A stretch of 64,000 nt of DNA from Macrostomum hystrix (Eukaryota; Platyhelminthes; Macrostomidae). Under the pieces are notes generated by a model, which ran no database searches, was not told the origin of the DNA, and saw nothing but the letters and a program-made list of their open reading frames with translations. Of the stretch, positions 51,653 to 62,173 are shown piece after piece. The stretch lies in assembly GCA_950097015.1 (NCBI GenBank), contig CATNEN010000011.1, positions 5,050,501 to 5,114,500 on the forward strand, given 5' to 3'. The stretch's first letter is position 1. Each line of letters opens with the position of its first letter. A program made the position numbers and the translations under genes.

Positions 51653-54071
51653 CTAGCTTTTTTTGCCCGTTGTTTTTGGGGCAGAAATTTAAAGCAAAGC
51701 AGTAAGCAATTCACGTCTCTGTATTAACTTTATAGTGAAGGTCACCATTTATTTATTTACTGCATGAATGAAAAGTGAAGAGTTTGTTTAAGGGCGTACT
51801 GGCTCTGACAGCCAGTCAACGTCAGCATATCGAACCATCAGGTTCGGGTAAACTTTTGCCTTGAGCTCCTGCACTGACTGCACAATGGTTCCGATTGTAG
51901 CGATCGATGACTGCCCATTCTCTGTGCTAATCTCCAGCAGACCATTGCCGATTCGCAATAGATTGGCAGAGAACTCATGAGCTGTTTCGTCTCCTTGAAT
52001 TGTAGCTCTCATGTTTGTTCGTAGGTGCAACTTCACAACCGATGGCCACAGGTGAGATGATTTTAGGAAAGCATTAATCTCATCAGCAGGAGTGCCTCGC
52101 GGAATCACAGGCAGCGTCTGTCTAAAGTCTCCAGACAGCAGCAGAGTGACACCACCCATCAGTTGATTGCTATTGCGCAGGTCTTTCAAAGTTAAGTTGA
52201 GTGCTTCAAATGCCAGTTTGTGGGACATGGTACACTCATCCCAGACGATAAGCTTGCAAGCCTGAAGCACTCTGGCAGTGCCTGTGTTTTTCTTGATGTT
52301 GCACAGCGGATTCTCCGCTCAAGACAGATCAAGCGGCAACTTCAGTGCTGAGTGGGCAGTGCGACCGCCTGGCAGCAAGGTGGCTGTAATTCCAGAGGAA
52401 GCTACAGCAATGGCAACGTCGCCTCGTTGCCTGACCTTTGCCAGAAGGAGGTTGATTAGAAATTTTTTTCCTGTGCCACCTGGAGCATCAAGAAAAACCA
52501 TGCCACCAACGTTGTTGTTGACTCTGCGCAATAGCTCGCGGTACGCCTCTAGCTGCTCAGGCATGAGTCGGGGCTCATTCTCCTCTATGAACTGTCCCAG
52601 CTGCTCCTGGTCATCCAGCTCTTCCAGCAGTCCCAGTCGCTGACATGCTTCATGAAAAGTTTGGCAGGTATGGCCTTCCACCGTTCTAATGTGTCTAAAT
52701 GACGTCGGACCAATCACGGTGTGTAGCAGGTAGTAGCATTCACTGTGGTTTGGGTGCACCGTGTACTCTGGCTAATGCATCAGTCTGTCGTATTTCAGGA
52801 TGGCCTGGAACTGCAGCGCCTTGAACCCGCCGCTTCCATCCTTTCGAAGAGGCGTTCCATGTGTAATAGGCAGGCACCTGGTGGTACAGCAAAGTCCTGG
52901 CAAAGGGGTCTTCAGCGCACAACTTGAAGAAAGCAGTAAGAGTAGTGTCCTGTGGCCTTTGAGCACGCTGCTGGATGTTCTCCTCCGTAAAGTATACTCT
53001 CTGACCGTTTTCCAGGTGCACACTGAGGTGCATGACAGTTGGGTGGCGTTCATGAATAGAGAATCCGAAGATTCGCCACATTGCCTCGTTAGAGCTGATA
53101 CCTTCCGCTCTTGAAGCGATTGACTTCGTCAAATTCGTTTACTATGCCTCCAGGTCCCTCAATGTTGAACACTGCTTGGTCGCTACCCTTGTTCACGTAC
53201 TTGCAAATGTACTTGATTGATTTAACAGAGTTGCAGTACTCAACGTTGATGTGTGGATTGAACACCTTGGACAGTAGCGGGCAGTAGGGAACGACCCATC
53301 TGTTGTCCAGATCGATCTCTTCATTCCCATGGCTGCATAGAATAATGCGAGTGGTAAAGCCGCCATCCTCACGTGATCTCCGTCGATACAGCGGATAACC
53401 GTCTTGTATTTTAGCAAAGCACTGTACGCCAGCCTCTCTCTTTCTTCTATCCCAGGCTGGCTGGAGAGAAATATTGACCGGAGAGCCCTGCGCACTGGGA
53501 CGCCACCGCACTCACCGCACTCAGTCTCAGTGCTGCTTGGGGGCCAGTAGACAGTCTAGGGGTTTGGGCTGTGTACATTCACGGCTTGAAATGCAATGTA
53601 CAGTCTGGGACTTCGGCGCCCGGGGAAGGGAGGGGGTGGCTGTATTAAAATTTGGCCCGCAGAGTGGCGGAGGGGAGTTGGGGTGGCTGTCCTCGGAAAA
53701 CAAAAAGTGACTCACTTTGAGATGATGCAGCTTTGCTCTGGATTGAGTAGAGATGTTCAAAATTGACAGCATTGTTGGAAAACATGTAAAGTGTAAGTGG
53801 ATCAAATTTGGAGAAAATCTGACAAAGTGGGGCGACGATATGTCGAATTGAGTGATTTTTTGACGATTTTTGAGCAGTTTTTTGCACTTTTGAGCAGGAA
53901 GGAAATGATTTTTCGGGAATTTGAGTAGCCTATTGCACTCAGCGTAGGTGGTTTTAGGTATGTGCAAAGTTTGGTGCGATTTGGTTGAGCGGTTTCGGCG
54001 TCTATAAAGACAAAAGGTTGCACACAGACAGACAGACAGACAGACAGAGTTTTCACTTTTATATATATAGA
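51653..54071 (-). mobile_element. Helitron, 2.4 kb, both termini present, internally deleted
   Basis: On the minus strand the 5' end is TCTATATATATAAAAG, followed by a CTGT/CAGA-type microsatellite. The 3' end is CTAG, preceded 7 nt upstream by a short hairpin (TGCCC...GGGCA at 51664-51683). The base before the 5' TC is A and the base after CTAG is T, the A|T target of Helitrons, with no target duplication. The interior carries a decayed Rep-helicase reading frame. At 2.4 kb it is much shorter than autonomous elements. Confidence 0.85.
51788..53511 (-). pseudogene. Helitron Rep/Pif1-helicase pseudogene
   Basis: Minus-strand fragments in order: 53511-53089 (DGYPLYRRR, NRWVVPYCPLLSKVFNPHIN, YICKYVNKG with the paired catalytic Tyr spacing); 53132-52740 (SSNEAMWRIFGFSIHERHPT, VYFTEENIQQRA, DPFARTLLYHQVPAYYTW); 52759-52319 (Pif1 Walker A as FLDAPGGTGKK, then SSGITATLLPGGRTAHS); and 52270-51788 (Walker B LIVWDECTM, LLLSGDFRQTLPVIPRGTPA). 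Two frameshifts and an in-frame TGA (52319-52321) break it. The HUH part of Rep and the late helicase motifs are absent, and Walker A ends GKK instead of GKT. It is therefore not active. Confidence 0.9.
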
Positions 54072-54202
54072 TGTAAGAAGGCAAAGGCATTAAATTTTTG
54101 TAACAACCTAAGTAAGCGATAACTAAAATGGTCGAGTTGAAATCGCATTTTCACTGATTAGCGTAAATTAGAGGGGCGTTTTTAATTAAGTGCTAAATGT
54201 TT

Positions 54203-54650
54203 TTTATGAGCGAGTAGGTGAGTTGTGATGTTTGAGGAATGAGGTGGGTGTTTCTAAGTGTTAGGGAGTGAGGTGGGTGTATTTTATGGTAGGGTGGAAA
54301 TTTTTAAGGGGACAGGGAATGAGGTGGGTGTTTTTATGGGGCAGGGAGTGAGGTGGGTGTATGTTATGGTTAGGGAGTAGGGTGGAGATTTTAAAGGGAC
54401 AGAGAATGAGGTGGGTGTTTATCATGGGGCAGGGAGTGAGGTGGGTGTATGTTATGGTTAGGGAGTAGGGTGGAAATTTTAAAGGGACAGAGAATGAGGT
54501 GGGTGTTTATCATGGGGCAGGGAGTGAGGTGGGTGTATGTTATGGTTAGGGAGTAGGGTGGAAATTTTAAAGGGGCAGAGAATGAGGTGGGTGTTTTTCA
54601 TGGGGCAGGGGGAGTGAGGTTTGGAGTTAGTGAGGTGTGTGTTTCTTAGT
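54203..54650. repeat. Tandem repeat, ~88-bp unit, about four copies
   Basis: Units start near 54353, 54441 and 54529 (88-bp spacing), with diverged copies on each side. Landmarks are GAGGTGGGTGTATGTTATGG, TTAGGGAGTAGGGTGG and AAAGGGACAGAGAATGAGGT. Within a unit GAGTGAGGTGGGTGT is itself repeated, so the 88-bp unit grew from a shorter one. It lies 130 bp beyond the Helitron 5' end. Confidence 0.8.
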
Positions 54651-55458
54651 GTTAGGGAAGCATAGTATAATTTTTATAGCCAAACCATAAATAAAAGCAA
54701 ACACTTACTGGCCTTTGAAGGCCAAATTTATTTGGCCTTCAAAAATACAGAAAAAATCAACAGACCAACAGGTTTTACTTGAGTCTAACTTTCTCGTGTT
54801 AAATATAAAAAACTGATTAAAAATTGGTCTTGCTAAAACTTTTAATGTCAATATTGGAATGTATTTGAATAGGACAGGTGAAAGCTATTTTTTACAATTA
54901 TGTAAGAAAGTAAAAATGACTTGTATATAACAGCTTTCATTCGTCAAGTAAATAAATTTGATACTAGAGCGTGACATGGAAGACTGCTTACATAGTAATT
55001 AAAAGTCATTTTCAAATGTTGCATATTTTCTGTGTTCGCAAAAAACTCGCAACTTTTCAGGCAAAGTAATGTGAGACTCAGAGACAAAAGTTATAATAAA
55101 GAAGCAATTGTATCAAAACTTCAAACCGCACCGAAAGTAAAAACACTTAAAAATACGATTGTAGACCAGCTGTATTGTAATTACCTATCGTAAAAAGTAT
55201 ATTAGGAAGCACATGTTACAGAAAAATGAGCAAAAAAAGATCTTCAACGACTGCTTAACAATAAAAACGTTAAAGCTAAAAAATGTGAATATAGTGTGGA
55301 ATACCGCATTACAAAGATATCATTGAACTCAACTGAGATAAAAACAAATAACCAGGATTCTAAAAGTAAAAAAGTAACAATTACTACATTTCCGCTTAAC
55401 TTCAGATACCCGATATGTATCGAAAAAGCTAGCACTTAGATGACGAGAATATCTGAAT
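54651..55458. other. AT-rich intergenic
   Basis: No gene seen; 3' flank of the AGPAT gene. Confidence 0.45.
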
Positions 55459-57142
55459 TCAATTGTCTTTCGGGCCCTTTCTGTCGGCGGCAGCCATCGC
55501 GGCTGCCTCATCGCTCAGCGGCCTGTAAGCCAAGCTCATGTCGGCGCGAACCCGCTCGCTGAGGGCTGCAACATCAGCCTCCGTCAGGCCGCGGGTTGGC
55601 ACCGGCTCCAGCACTCTGGCCAGGACCAGGCCGGGCGAGTCGAAACGGCGCTGACGCTTTGAGTAGAAATTTGAGTAGCTGGAGAACACAATCGGCACGA
55701 TGGGGACCTGTTTAAGTCGGACGGAGGGGTTGAAATCCGTAGAATAAGTCCTACTGTTACAAAATTATGTGCAAGTGCTCGGGACATAATATTTTTGTCA
55801 TACTATAGTCGTAATATAAAATTGTATATTCGATTCGGTTGAGGTCCAGGGTTCGAGTCCTGTCGAGTCGGATCAACTCACCTGAGCCTGCACCGCCAGA
55901 TGGAAAGCGCCCTTTTTAAACTCGCCAAACTCTCCGCCAGCCCGCCTGGTGCCCTCCGGGAAGATCCACACCCGAAGCCGCTCCCCGGCGTTGGCCAAGC
56001 GTTGGCCTAGTCGGCGCATCTCGGCAATGGCCGACTGCCGACCCCTGGAGATGAACACGCAGCCGCAGAGCCAGCCGCCAAAGCCGAACCAACCAGCGAA
56101 CAGCAGCGACTTTTTGGCGACCAAAGTGCAGGGCGAAGGCCATGCGTGACTGATGCCAATTAGATCCAGACTGGACTGGTGATTGGACACAACAACAAAG
56201 TTGCCTGGGAGGTCGCGGATTCGATTCTCGTCTAAGATGCAGACTCGAACACCAAATATTCGACCAGTGGCCCACATTAGCACCATGGGGTACCTGGGGG
56301 TAGGTGAAAGAATTATGGAGTGGAATAAAATTGTCAATTCTAAAATAGAAATTATTTCTGTGAGATGCATTTTATTTTAATAAACACTTTTGTAATTAGA
56401 AAAATTATTAAAAACACAGGAAGAAAAAAACTAGTGTTTAAACAACTTACTTAGTCAGATGTCTCTTATTTTATTCTTATATTTGACTATACAAGCTTAT
56501 TGATTTTTTGTAAATTGTAAATCTTAAATAAGATCTTAGGTCTTAGATCTAAGGTAAACATTAATTATGCTTAGTTTTAGTGTTATAATATGTGGTGAAA
56601 TCTATTTTCTATCTAAAATTCGTTTTGTTTCATGTTATTATCTGCTTGAAAATGAAATTAACTGAATTCCGTTTTGTATAATTTTTTAAATAAATTAGGG
56701 CCTATCTAATCAGAACATTATAGTTTCACATTTACATTGTGCTTGCTTAATTTTTTTAGGACTTCTCTACTCATTTTTAGTATATTTTTAAGCGAAATGA
56801 ATCGACTGTTATATTCATTGTTGCCTTTATTAAAATTAAAATTAAAATTAAAGGAGGAAAATGTTTTTAAGTTTAGTTTGCTGGACTTTAGTTTAAGCAA
56901 GAGCCAACTTTTCTACTTATTGATTATCTTTAAAAACTTTAATAACAACACACAAACCTGAAATTACTCGGATCCATTGGTGTAAGCAAACTCGGAAATG
57001 TCACCAAAAATCCATGCGTCAGTAGATGCAAATAGTAAACTGTCATTTTAATTCTGTACCTGATTCCAGTTGGAAGTATTGGGAAAATAAAAAAGTAAAA
57101 CAACAAAGAAGCGATAATAGCTCCTGCTATGTAACTAAACAT
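55459..57142 (-). CDS. 1-acyl-sn-glycerol-3-phosphate acyltransferase (AGPAT1/2-like)
   Basis: Exons are 57142-56958, 56293-55882 and 55707-55459; phases 2 and 0 match, giving 281 aa. All four acyltransferase motifs are present: NHQSSLD (His100, Asp105, the HX4D catalytic pair), CVFISRGR (about 140-147), FPEGTR (173-178) and VPIVPIVFSSY (from 200). N-terminal hydrophobic segments (MFSYIAGAIIASLLFYFFIF and YYLHLLTHGFLVTF) anchor it in the ER membrane. Family knowledge: transfers an acyl group to lysophosphatidate to make phosphatidate, the second acylation step of phospholipid and triglyceride synthesis. Length matches AGPAT1 and AGPAT2 (about 280). The start at 57142 follows a TATTTCAG acceptor-like site; an in-frame ATG at 57172 would add ten residues. 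Confidence 0.9.
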
Positions 57143-57172
57143 TGTCACAGCCTTGGATGCGCTGAAATACAT

Positions 57173-59364
57173 AAATTAACTTCTACATACAGAAAAACGT
57201 GAGAAGAATTATTTGAAGCTTTTAAATAAAACTCAACGTACTGTAAGTCAGCTTGGTTGATGGTTTTTTCCATGTGTAATTTAATAGTTAAATGTTCTCG
57301 AGTTAAATAAAAATACCTCTGAAGCTTACAGATATAAATTGTAAAAAATGTAATTTTAAAATACTTTCTAGTTGTTAAAAAATTTTTTTATAATTAATAA
57401 ATTTGTTTTGTATTAAAATATTATTTAAAGTAACTGCGTTTGTTATAACTCGTTGTGACAAAAACGAGAACATTCGTTACGTAAGAACTACTAACAATAT
57501 AATACTGTAGTGCTCCATGTTTTTATGGTGAAGAAACTTAAGGTTGTTATATCTAAAATTCATAAAGCAATAAAATGTTTCCGAAACGTAACTTTTTAAA
57601 AGAATGCACTCGGCATATGGATATTAAGTTTTAGAAATCAGAACAATTCTGACCAGCCAAACTTCCTTGACAGCACAACTGTAGACGATTCAAGCTACAA
57701 ATGTGGCTACAAATGTAGCTACAAATGAAGAGTGCCTATTGGCTGAGCAATAATGAACAACAATGTTGTAAAAATATTTTTTCGCACTCGCTTTTTACAC
57801 ATTTTTCTTTTAAAGTTAACTAAGCAGTAGAGGAAAACTTTAAAGCGCGCAGGACACTGACAGCTAACTATTTGTCCTTCGTCCTCTTAACTTTTACTTT
57901 AACAGCTTTATGAAATAGACGGAATATAATAAAACGATAAATCTGCGACATTTTGTTTATATTTTGTTTGAATACATGTAGATTGTGTACATTTGTGGTA
58001 ACGCTAAAATATTTGTTTAAATGCACTATTAATATATTGTTTAAAATGAAACATTTTGGTACAAATACAAAGTACAGGAGCAGAATTCAGGGAAAACCTC
58101 AACCTTATTCGACTTGTGGTTTTATACAAGTTCGTATAAAATACTCCGAAGTGTTCTTTCATTCTTTATAAGACGTACGGAGACAAATACTAAGAGAATT
58201 CAAGATAAAGAGAAGTAGAAAGTACACTTGCGATCATTGGTAACGCTCTTCGGAAAGTCTATACTCAGAAATACATGAATACGATAAAGTAATCAGCCAG
58301 AATAACTAAATACTTTACTAGACTAACTAAATGCGCTACTAAGATGAACTAAATACGATACTTATAGACTAACTAAATACGCTACCAAGAAATTCTTTTA
58401 AATATATAAAATACATTGAAATTGAATGTATTGAAATTGAAATTAAATTAAAATACCTATGTAAACAACTTTTGTAGAATATTAAAAATTAAAAAATACC
58501 GCAACTTTGGTGGCATAGTAATTAGTCCTAGGACAACTTTGGTGACATCATATCCTTAGTGATAATTAAAAAGAGAAGCACTAGGACAACTGGCAACATT
58601 GGGATAAAGACTTTACTACGAAGTTAGGGCTACGACATTTATATTGCAAAAAGTGTTGTCTCATCAAAGGCCTTTGATTCGGATCAATTAATTAAATAAA
58701 AATGTAGTTAAGAAATTTAAATAAATTTTCAAGACCCTGTAATGCATTTTTACATGGTAAAAACAACGAAGCATTTGCACTTTAACAGTTAAAAGTGCAT
58801 GTGACTGTGCATATTTGCAATATATATTTCTTTTCCAACTTTAGAAGCTTTCTTATTGCACAGAACACAAAATGACAAAAAATAATGAAAAGCAAAGCGT
58901 GTTTTTAATGCAGAAAAGCTGCTAATAACGAAATGAGAATATTAATAATTCAATTGAGAACAAAACAAATTTAGTAAAAACTCAGTTTGCGCTACAAACA
59001 AGCACTTTGTAAATCTGAAAAAATAAATACCATGAATCCATGATACTCAAAATTATTCACAATGGAAAAATACAGTTTGACTTGCGTCAAAAACAATTGT
59101 GAAAATATAATAGCCAAATTCTTTCACTATTGACTTAATATAGACTTTTGCAATAACCAACATAAAATCTGTTTTGATTCAAGCAAGCATAAAATATTTC
59201 ATAACAATAAACTAATTTAACTGAAATAATAACAACATATCCTAACAAATAAATAAATATTAGCCCAGAAAATAGCGTCCATCGACACTTGCAAGATAGA
59301 AACGTTTATTTAACCGGTTTTAAAGCTGTAGCTGACTGTAGTTACCGCACCAATTCAACAACCG
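57173..59364. other. AT-rich intergenic
   Basis: No gene or RNA seen. A small local repeat occurs at 58300-58395 (GACTAACTAAATACGCTAC, four diverged copies). Confidence 0.45.
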
Positions 59365-59925
59365 AGATTCTAGCTGCGATTCTAGCAACGGTTCTTGCTG
59401 CGATACTAGCTTTGGTTCTTGCTGCGATACTAGCTTTGGTTCTTGCTGCGATACTAGCTTTGGTTCTAGCTGCGATACTAGCTTTGGTTCTTGCTGCGAT
59501 ACTAGCTTTGGTTCTTGCTGCGATACTAGCTTTGGTTCTTGCTGCGATTCTAGCTTTGGTTCTTGCTGCGATTCTAGCTTTGGTTCTTGCTGCGATACTA
59601 GCTTTGGTTCTTGCTGCGATTCTAGCTTTGGTTCTTGCTGCGATACTAGCTTTGGTTCTTGCTGCGATTCTAGCTTTGGTTCTTGCTGCGATTCTAGCTT
59701 TGGTTCTTGCTGCGATACTAGCTTTGGTTCTTGCTGCGATTCTAGCTTTGGTTCTTGCTGCGATTCTAGCTTTGGTTCTTGCTGCGATTCTAGCTTTGGT
59801 TCTTGCTGCGATTCTAGCTTTGGTTCTTGCTGCGATTCTAGCTTTGGTTCTTGCTGCGATACTAGCTTTGGTTCTTTCTGCGATTCTAGCTTTGGTTCTT
59901 GCCGCGATTCCAAAAATAGTTTTCA
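59365..59925. repeat. Satellite, 24-bp unit (GATACTAGCTTTGGTTCTTG)
   Basis: About 23 copies of GATACTAGCTTTGGTTCTTG plus CTGC, with GATTCTAGC variants. Its reverse complement matches the 24-bp unit at 3725-6603 at about 19 of 24 positions. A lone remnant (CTGCTGCGATTCTAGC) lies at about 60215-60232. It may fall in the 3' UTR of the FAM102-like gene if the minus-strand AATAAA at 59305-59310 is used. Confidence 0.93.
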
Positions 59926-59974
59926 GACAAATAGATTTTGTAATAGGTGTTCAAACCAAGTGAGGAGTCTGCAG

Positions 59975-62173
59975 TCATGAGTACAGATAATTAAAAGTGC
60001 GGCCGTGTTCAGTTATCGGAGGGCCAACAATACGAATGCCTTCCTGTTCCAAAACTTCACGAACGATTTTAAAATTGTCCGTCCTAGTGTTGGCGATGCG
60101 GCTGTTTGCTTCTCTGGTCGATGTGAGGGCAACCTGTAGGAGGTTCGGCACCACGGCTGATTGCAACTAAGATTTCTAAGAATCATGTAGTACGCTTGCT
60201 TTTTAAGCAATTGTTCCTGCTGCGATTCTAGCTACAGATATTGTAGCTTGAATTTTAAAGTAGATTATTTAGAACCCTTATCTAAATCTCTAATGCCATC
60301 AACCCGTTTTTTACTTTTAATTTTTCAATTGAAGTACTTTACCCGTTTTCTCTCCAGACTGGATGGCAAATGAAGGTCAAACGACGGCACACTAGACGAC
60401 TGACTCGGACTGGAAAATAAATTAGAGAAAATTCAACGATCAGAGAGGGTGAGAAAGTGAGACAGTAAAAATCGGTTATCGAACTCAAGACGCTGTGGTA
60501 TCGCAAGAATTAACTGAGACTCACACTAGGGTATCCTGCTCTAAACTGTTAGTCCGGCTGTGCGTCCTGAAGGAGCCGAATGAGAAATTTGACGAATTTC
60601 GACAATGAGCAGCAGCAGCAGCAGAAGACGAGGTGGCAGCAACAGCAGCAGTAGCTAAAGAGCTATTGGCTGTGGAACTATTCGGATCGATAATTAAATT
60701 TGATATAGCCAGGCGCTCTCCGTGACCAATCAGTTTAGCAGCAACGGCAGCAGCAGCAGCTCCTGAAATTCCATTTTCATCCGCTTCCTTGACGGCCGCC
60801 GAGTCAGCGCCGACCGCTGCAACAGCTGGTGTCGCATGATTTGTCAGCCGCCGAATGCCCAGCCTGAGGGTGCTATTGTCCAGCCTCTGTCTCTGATTAT
60901 AGGGACTCAGAATGCAGCTGTGCTCAGCTGAGTCAGATAGGCCGGCAGCCGATTGAGCCGTGCCGAGCAGTTCAGTCAGGTTGAGCACAGCGAAGCCCAG
61001 TTTTGAGTAGGACCGACCGCCGCGCTCCTCTTTGCGCACGGAGACTCGAAGAGCGACTGGAGGCACGCCAGGACACGAATCACCAAGGCGACAGGCGAAC
61101 TCCATGGGACTCTGATCGACCCAAGCCACCTGCGCGACAACATGATTTTGATTTTATTTCAAGATTCTTGTTATAGTGCATCCACATTCTAGTTTATTTG
61201 AGTTTAAGATTCTAGTTTATTGGAGTTTTAAGATACTAGTTTATTTGAGTTTAAGATTCTAGTTTATTGGAGTTTTAAGATTCTAGTTTATTTGAGTTTA
61301 AGATTCTAGTTTATTGGAGTTTTAAGATACTAGTTTATTTGAGTTTAAGATTCTAGTTTATTGGAGTTTTAAGATTCTAGTTTATTGGAGCTTAAGATAC
61401 TAGTTTATTGGGGTTTTTTATTTTAGTTTATTGGAGTTTAAGATTCTAGTTTATTGGAGTTTAAGATTCTAGTTTATTGGAGTTTTAAGATTCTAGTTTA
61501 TTTTAGTTTAATATTCTAGTTTTTTGGAGTTTAAGATTCTAGTTCATTGGAATTCAAGATTCTAGTTTATTGGAGTTTAAGATTCAAGTTTATTGGAGTT
61601 TAAGATTCTAATTTATTGGAGTTTAAGATTCTAATTTATTGGAGTTCAAGATTCTAGTTTATTGGAGTTCAAGATTCTAGTTTATTGGAGTTTAAGATTC
61701 TAGTCTATTGGAGTTCAAGATTCTAGTTTATTGGAGTTTAAGATTCTAGTTTATTGGAGTTCAAGATTCTAGTTTATTGGAGTTTAAGATTCTAGTTTAT
61801 TGGAGTTTAAGATTCTAGTCCATTGGAATTCAAGATTCTAGTTTATTTGAGCTTAAGATTCTAGTTTATTTGAGCTTAAGATTCTAGTTTATTTGAGCTT
61901 AAGATTCTAGTTTATTTGAGTTTAATATTCTAGTTTATTACAGTGGGTGACAGCAGTATTTAAGCTCTAACTTTATACCTTATTGTCGCGTATTTCTTTC
62001 CGAGCTGAGTAGGCACAGAATCTGCCACCATTGAGCAGGCGAATCTTAGCAAACAGCACCCCATTGCTAAGTGTGACACCCTCTAGTTCAATGAGTTGAA
62101 GTTGGACCCGTTGTTTGTGAGGACTTCTTTGATCATGATGACTATTTAAGCCCATTTGAGAGCAGCAGAACAT
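59975..62173 (-). CDS. FAM102: FAM102/EEIG1-like protein with NT-C2 domain
   Basis: There are four exons: 62173-61979, 61129-60525, 60409-60343 and 60133-59975. Phases 0, 2 and 0 match, and the predicted protein is 341 aa. The NT-C2 domain shows LSNGVLFAKIRLLNGGRF, EIRDNK|VAWVDQSPMEF across the first junction, ALRVSVRKEERGGRSYSKLG, FAVLNLTELLG and QRLDNSTLRLGI. The same blocks occur in FAM102A/EEIG1. Then come an Ala/Ser-rich linker, RNSSNFSFGSFRTHSRTNSL (the family's HSRNSS region), SLERKR, and a last exon with NTRTDNFKIVREVLEQ, which matches the conserved TRxDxxxIVxxI motif of the family C terminus. Family knowledge: membrane-associated NT-C2 adaptor, oestrogen-induced and linked to osteoclast signalling in mammals. 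The 0.85-kb first intron is mostly a 23-bp minisatellite. Confidence 0.88.
61190..61945. repeat. Minisatellite, 23-bp unit (GAGTTTAAGATTCTAGTTTA), intronic
   Basis: About 33 copies of GAGTTTAAGATTCTAGTTTA plus TTG, with 24-bp variants (GTTTTAAG) and GAGTTCAAG or GAGCTTAAG forms in blocks. Occupies most of the first intron of the FAM102-like gene. Confidence 0.93.

Noticed and set aside
53527-54090. 187-codon minus-strand frame beyond the helicase fragments
   Set aside because: It covers the Helitron 5' region including the CAGA microsatellite; no domain and atypical composition.
56718-56961. Short Lys/Leu/Phe-rich frames on both strands
   Set aside because: Lie in the AGPAT intron, AT-rich low complexity, including a short AATTAA tandem run.
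59289-59963. 224-codon hydrophobic Ala/Leu/Val frame over the 24-bp array, resembling a membrane protein
   Set aside because: The hydrophobicity is an effect of the 24-bp unit; the opposite strand is also open. No start context or flanking exon.
59975-60133. Resemblance of the last minus-strand exon to the C terminus of bacterial CheD, suggesting gene transfer
   Set aside because: Splice phases join it to the NT-C2 exons upstream, and TRTDNFKIVREVLEQ fits the conserved TRxDxxxIV motif of the FAM102 C terminus; a transferred gene is not needed.
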